A DNA stretch of 13,539 nucleotides from Flavobacteriaceae bacterium. Lineage in GTDB: Bacteria; Bacteroidota; Bacteroidia; Flavobacteriales; Flavobacteriaceae. The notes below the pieces were generated by a model that was not told the DNA's origin, made no database searches, and worked only from the letters and a program-made list of their open reading frames with translations. Both the position numbers and the translations under genes were made by a program. The number at the start of each line of letters is the position of its first letter. The stretch's first letter is position 1. Shown here one piece after another: positions 11,731 through 13,539 of the stretch. The stretch covers positions 16,118 through 29,656 of the forward strand of contig NZDM01000029.1 of assembly GCA_002690085.1 (NCBI GenBank), written 5' to 3'.

Positions 11731-13539
11731 ATGATTCCAAAAGTTTATAAAGAGGTCATTGACCTCGGTGATGGAAGAGAAATCTCCATTGAAACCGGAA
11801 AACTAGCCAAACAAGCCCATGGCTCTGTAGTAGTTCAATCCGGAAAATGTATGCTGCTTTGTACAGTAGTATCCAATTACAAACAGTCAGATGTAGACTT
11901 TCTACCATTAACGGTGGATTACCGTGAAAAATTTGCCGCTGCAGGGCGTTACCCAGGCGGTTTTTTTAAACGTGAAGCCCGTCCTAGTGATGGGGAGGTT
12001 TTAACAATGCGATTGGTAGACCGCGTACTGCGTCCACTCTTTCCAAAAGATTACCATTCAGAAACGCAGGTGATGATTCAATTGATGTCCCATGACGAGG
12101 ATGTCATGCCAGATGCTATGGCAGGACTGGCCGCTTCTGCAGCCATACAGCTGTCAGATTTTCCTTTTGAATGCGCCATCTCTGAAGCCAGAGTAGGTCG
12201 CGTTAATGGAGAATTTGTCATTAACCCTACAAGAGCTCAACTTGCAGAATCCGATATCGATATGATGATTGGTGCATCCGCAGATTCAGTGATGATGGTT
12301 GAAGGTGAGATGGATGAAATTTCTGAAGAAGAAATGGCAGAAGCCATTAAATTCGCACATGAAGCCATCAAAGTACAATGTGCAGCACAAGAAAAATTAG
12401 CCAAAGCTTTTGGCAAAAAAGAAGTGCGTGAATACGAACCAGAAAGAGAAGATGAAGCACTTGAAAAGAAAGTGCACGACATGGCCTATGATAAGGTTTA
12501 TGCTGTGGCCAAAGCTGGTTCTGCAAAGCACGAAAGAAGCGCCTCATTTTCTGAAATAAAAGAAGAAATCAAAGCCAGTTTTTCAGAAGAAGAGCAAGAA
12601 GATTTTGGAGATTTAATTTCCAAATATTACAGACAAGCTGAAAAAGCTGCGGTGAGAGATTTGACACTCAACGAAGGCTTGAGACTCGACGGTCGAAAGA
12701 CAGATGAAATTAGACCTATTTGGTGTGAAGTCGATTACCTACCCTCAACACATGGATCTTCTATATTTACTCGTGGAGAAACCCAAGCATTGGCAACTGT
12801 CACTTTGGGAACTTCTAGAGATGCCAATCAAATAGATATGCCATCACATGAAGGAGAAGAGCGTTTTTATTTACACTACAACTTCCCTCCCTTCTCTACT
12901 GGAGAAGCCCGCCCAATACGCGGAACTTCAAGACGTGAAGTTGGACATGGAAATTTAGCACAACGTGCCCTCAAAGGAATGGTTCCTGAAGATTGTCCTT
13001 ACACCGTTCGTGTGGTCAGTGAAGTTTTAGAAAGTAATGGATCGTCTTCTATGGCTACCGTTTGTTCTGGAACCATGGCACTAATGGACGCTGGGGTACA
13101 GTTAAAGAAACCTGTTTCTGGAATTGCAATGGGACTCATTTCAGATGCTGAAAGTGGCAAATATGCGGTCTTATCGGATATTTTAGGTGATGAAGACCAC
13201 CTTGGCGATATGGACTTTAAAGTTACTGGAACATCAGATGGTATTACCGCCTGTCAAATGGATATCAAAGTGAAAGGACTTTCCTATGAAATATTGGTAA
13301 AAGCACTTCAACAAGCGCGAGACGGACGTTTACACATATTGGAAAAACTCACTGATACCATTTCAGCACCAGCTGAAGATGTGAAACCACATGCACCAAA
13401 AATGGTGACGCGAATCATTCCTAATGAATTCATTGGTACCCTTATTGGTCCTGGTGGAAAAGTCATTCAAGAGCTTCAAAAAGAAACAGGAACGACCATT
13501 GTTATCAATGAAGATCCTGTTACTGAGGAAGGAATTGTT
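11731..13539 (+). CDS. pnp: Polyribonucleotide nucleotidyltransferase (PNPase), 3'-truncated by window end
   Basis: The frame is open for 603 codons from ATG 11731 to the last base; the stop lies beyond. PNPase degrades RNA from the 3' end using phosphate, releasing nucleoside diphosphates, and works as a ring-shaped trimer. First RNase PH domain: MIPKVYKEVIDLGDGREISI at the start, then AAAGRYPGGFFKREARPSDGE with FFKRE. A helical, glutamate- and lysine-rich linker spans about residues 180-300. The second, catalytic RNase PH domain begins near LRLDGR and shows RGETQALATVTLGT, FPPFSTGEARP, and LSDILGDEDHLGDMDFK with the metal-binding Asp487 and Asp493 (equivalent to Asp486/Asp492 in E. coli). 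The KH domain begins with RIIPNEFIGTLIGPGGKVI, including the GxxG loop. The S1 domain and C-terminus are outside the window. The family is typically 700-750 residues. Its position after rpsO is conserved across bacteria. Confidence is very high. Confidence 0.97.
   Translation, partial: MIPKVYKEVIDLGDGREISIETGKLAKQAHGSVVVQSGKCMLLCTVVSNYKQSDVDFLPLTVDYREKFAAAGRYPGGFFKREARPSDGEVLTMRLVDRVLRPLFPKDYHSETQVMIQLMSHDEDVMPDAMAGLAASAAIQLSDFPFECAISEARVGRVNGEFVINPTRAQLAESDIDMMIGASADSVMMVEGEMDEISEEEMAEAIKFAHEAIKVQCAAQEKLAKAFGKKEVREYEPEREDEALEKKVHDMAYDKVYAVAKAGSAKHERSASFSEIKEEIKASFSEEEQEDFGDLISKYYRQAEKAAVRDLTLNEGLRLDGRKTDEIRPIWCEVDYLPSTHGSSIFTRGETQALATVTLGTSRDANQIDMPSHEGEERFYLHYNFPPFSTGEARPIRGTSRREVGHGNLAQRALKGMVPEDCPYTVRVVSEVLESNGSSSMATVCSGTMALMDAGVQLKKPVSGIAMGLISDAESGKYAVLSDILGDEDHLGDMDFKVTGTSDGITACQMDIKVKGLSYEILVKALQQARDGRLHILEKLTDTISAPAEDVKPHAPKMVTRIIPNEFIGTLIGPGGKVIQELQKETGTTIVINEDPVTEEGIV

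Noticed and set aside
12237..12482. Minus-strand 81-codon frame inside pnp
   Set aside because: The Ser-rich translation is the reverse of the Glu/Lys-rich PNPase linker; no start signal or domain.
1..13539. Mobile elements, CRISPR arrays, tRNA/rRNA genes, defence or biosynthetic islands
   Set aside because: No transposase, integrase, regularly spaced repeats, tRNA-like folds or foreign-looking composition was seen; every large frame is a recognisable core gene.

Overview
The window looks like a chromosomal, housekeeping stretch from a marine or soil-type member of the Flavobacteriia (Bacteroidota). The reasons are direct. The DNA is AT-rich. Genes start behind A-rich leaders with no Shine-Dalgarno sequence. 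Several genes carry the Bacteroidota -7 promoter element TAnnTTTG. The window encodes PorT, a type IX secretion protein found only in this phylum, and a TamL-type lipoprotein Omp85. Its AccD lacks the zinc-ribbon cysteines. No rRNA, tRNA, CRISPR array, transposase, phage gene or integration site was seen, and coding density is very high. The longest gap between genes is the 145 bases between rpsO and pnp, so no gene-free stretch exceeds 300 bases.

Layout: (1) 1-1399, plus strand: the end of a fatty-acid desaturase, then a class I/II PLP aminotransferase 10 bases later. (2) 1404-4233, minus strand: a two-gene potassium-uptake operon, trkA then trkH, converging on the aminotransferase with only 4 bases between stops. 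(3) 4336-5783, plus strand: menaquinone methyltransferase menG/ubiE followed 2 bases later by porT. (4) 5770-6504, minus strand: a TrmH/SpoU-family RNA methyltransferase whose 3' end overlaps that of porT by 14 bases. (5) 6571-9126, plus strand: tamL, divergent from the methyltransferase and probably started from a TTG codon. (6) 9241-13539, plus strand: fructose-bisphosphate aldolase, acetyl-CoA carboxylase beta subunit, ribosomal protein S15 and the first 603 codons of polynucleotide phosphorylase, which runs off the window.

How the genes work together: two outer-membrane biogenesis genes (porT, tamL) lie about 800 bases apart on either side of the RNA methyltransferase. The aldolase and accD belong to central carbon metabolism and fatty-acid synthesis. 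The rpsO-pnp pair is a widespread translation/RNA-decay arrangement, but here a strong intrinsic terminator separates the two. Candidate promoters were found ahead of trkA, tamL, fba, accD and rpsO, so the plus-strand run 6571-13539 is probably several transcription units rather than one operon.

I found no undescribed multi-gene system. The points most worth a second look are small: the zinc-less AccD, the TTG start and symmetric promoter at tamL, the stem-loop at the predicted 5' end of rpsO mRNA, and the structured leader of pnp. All calls come from reading the sequence and remembered family motifs; no database search was run.
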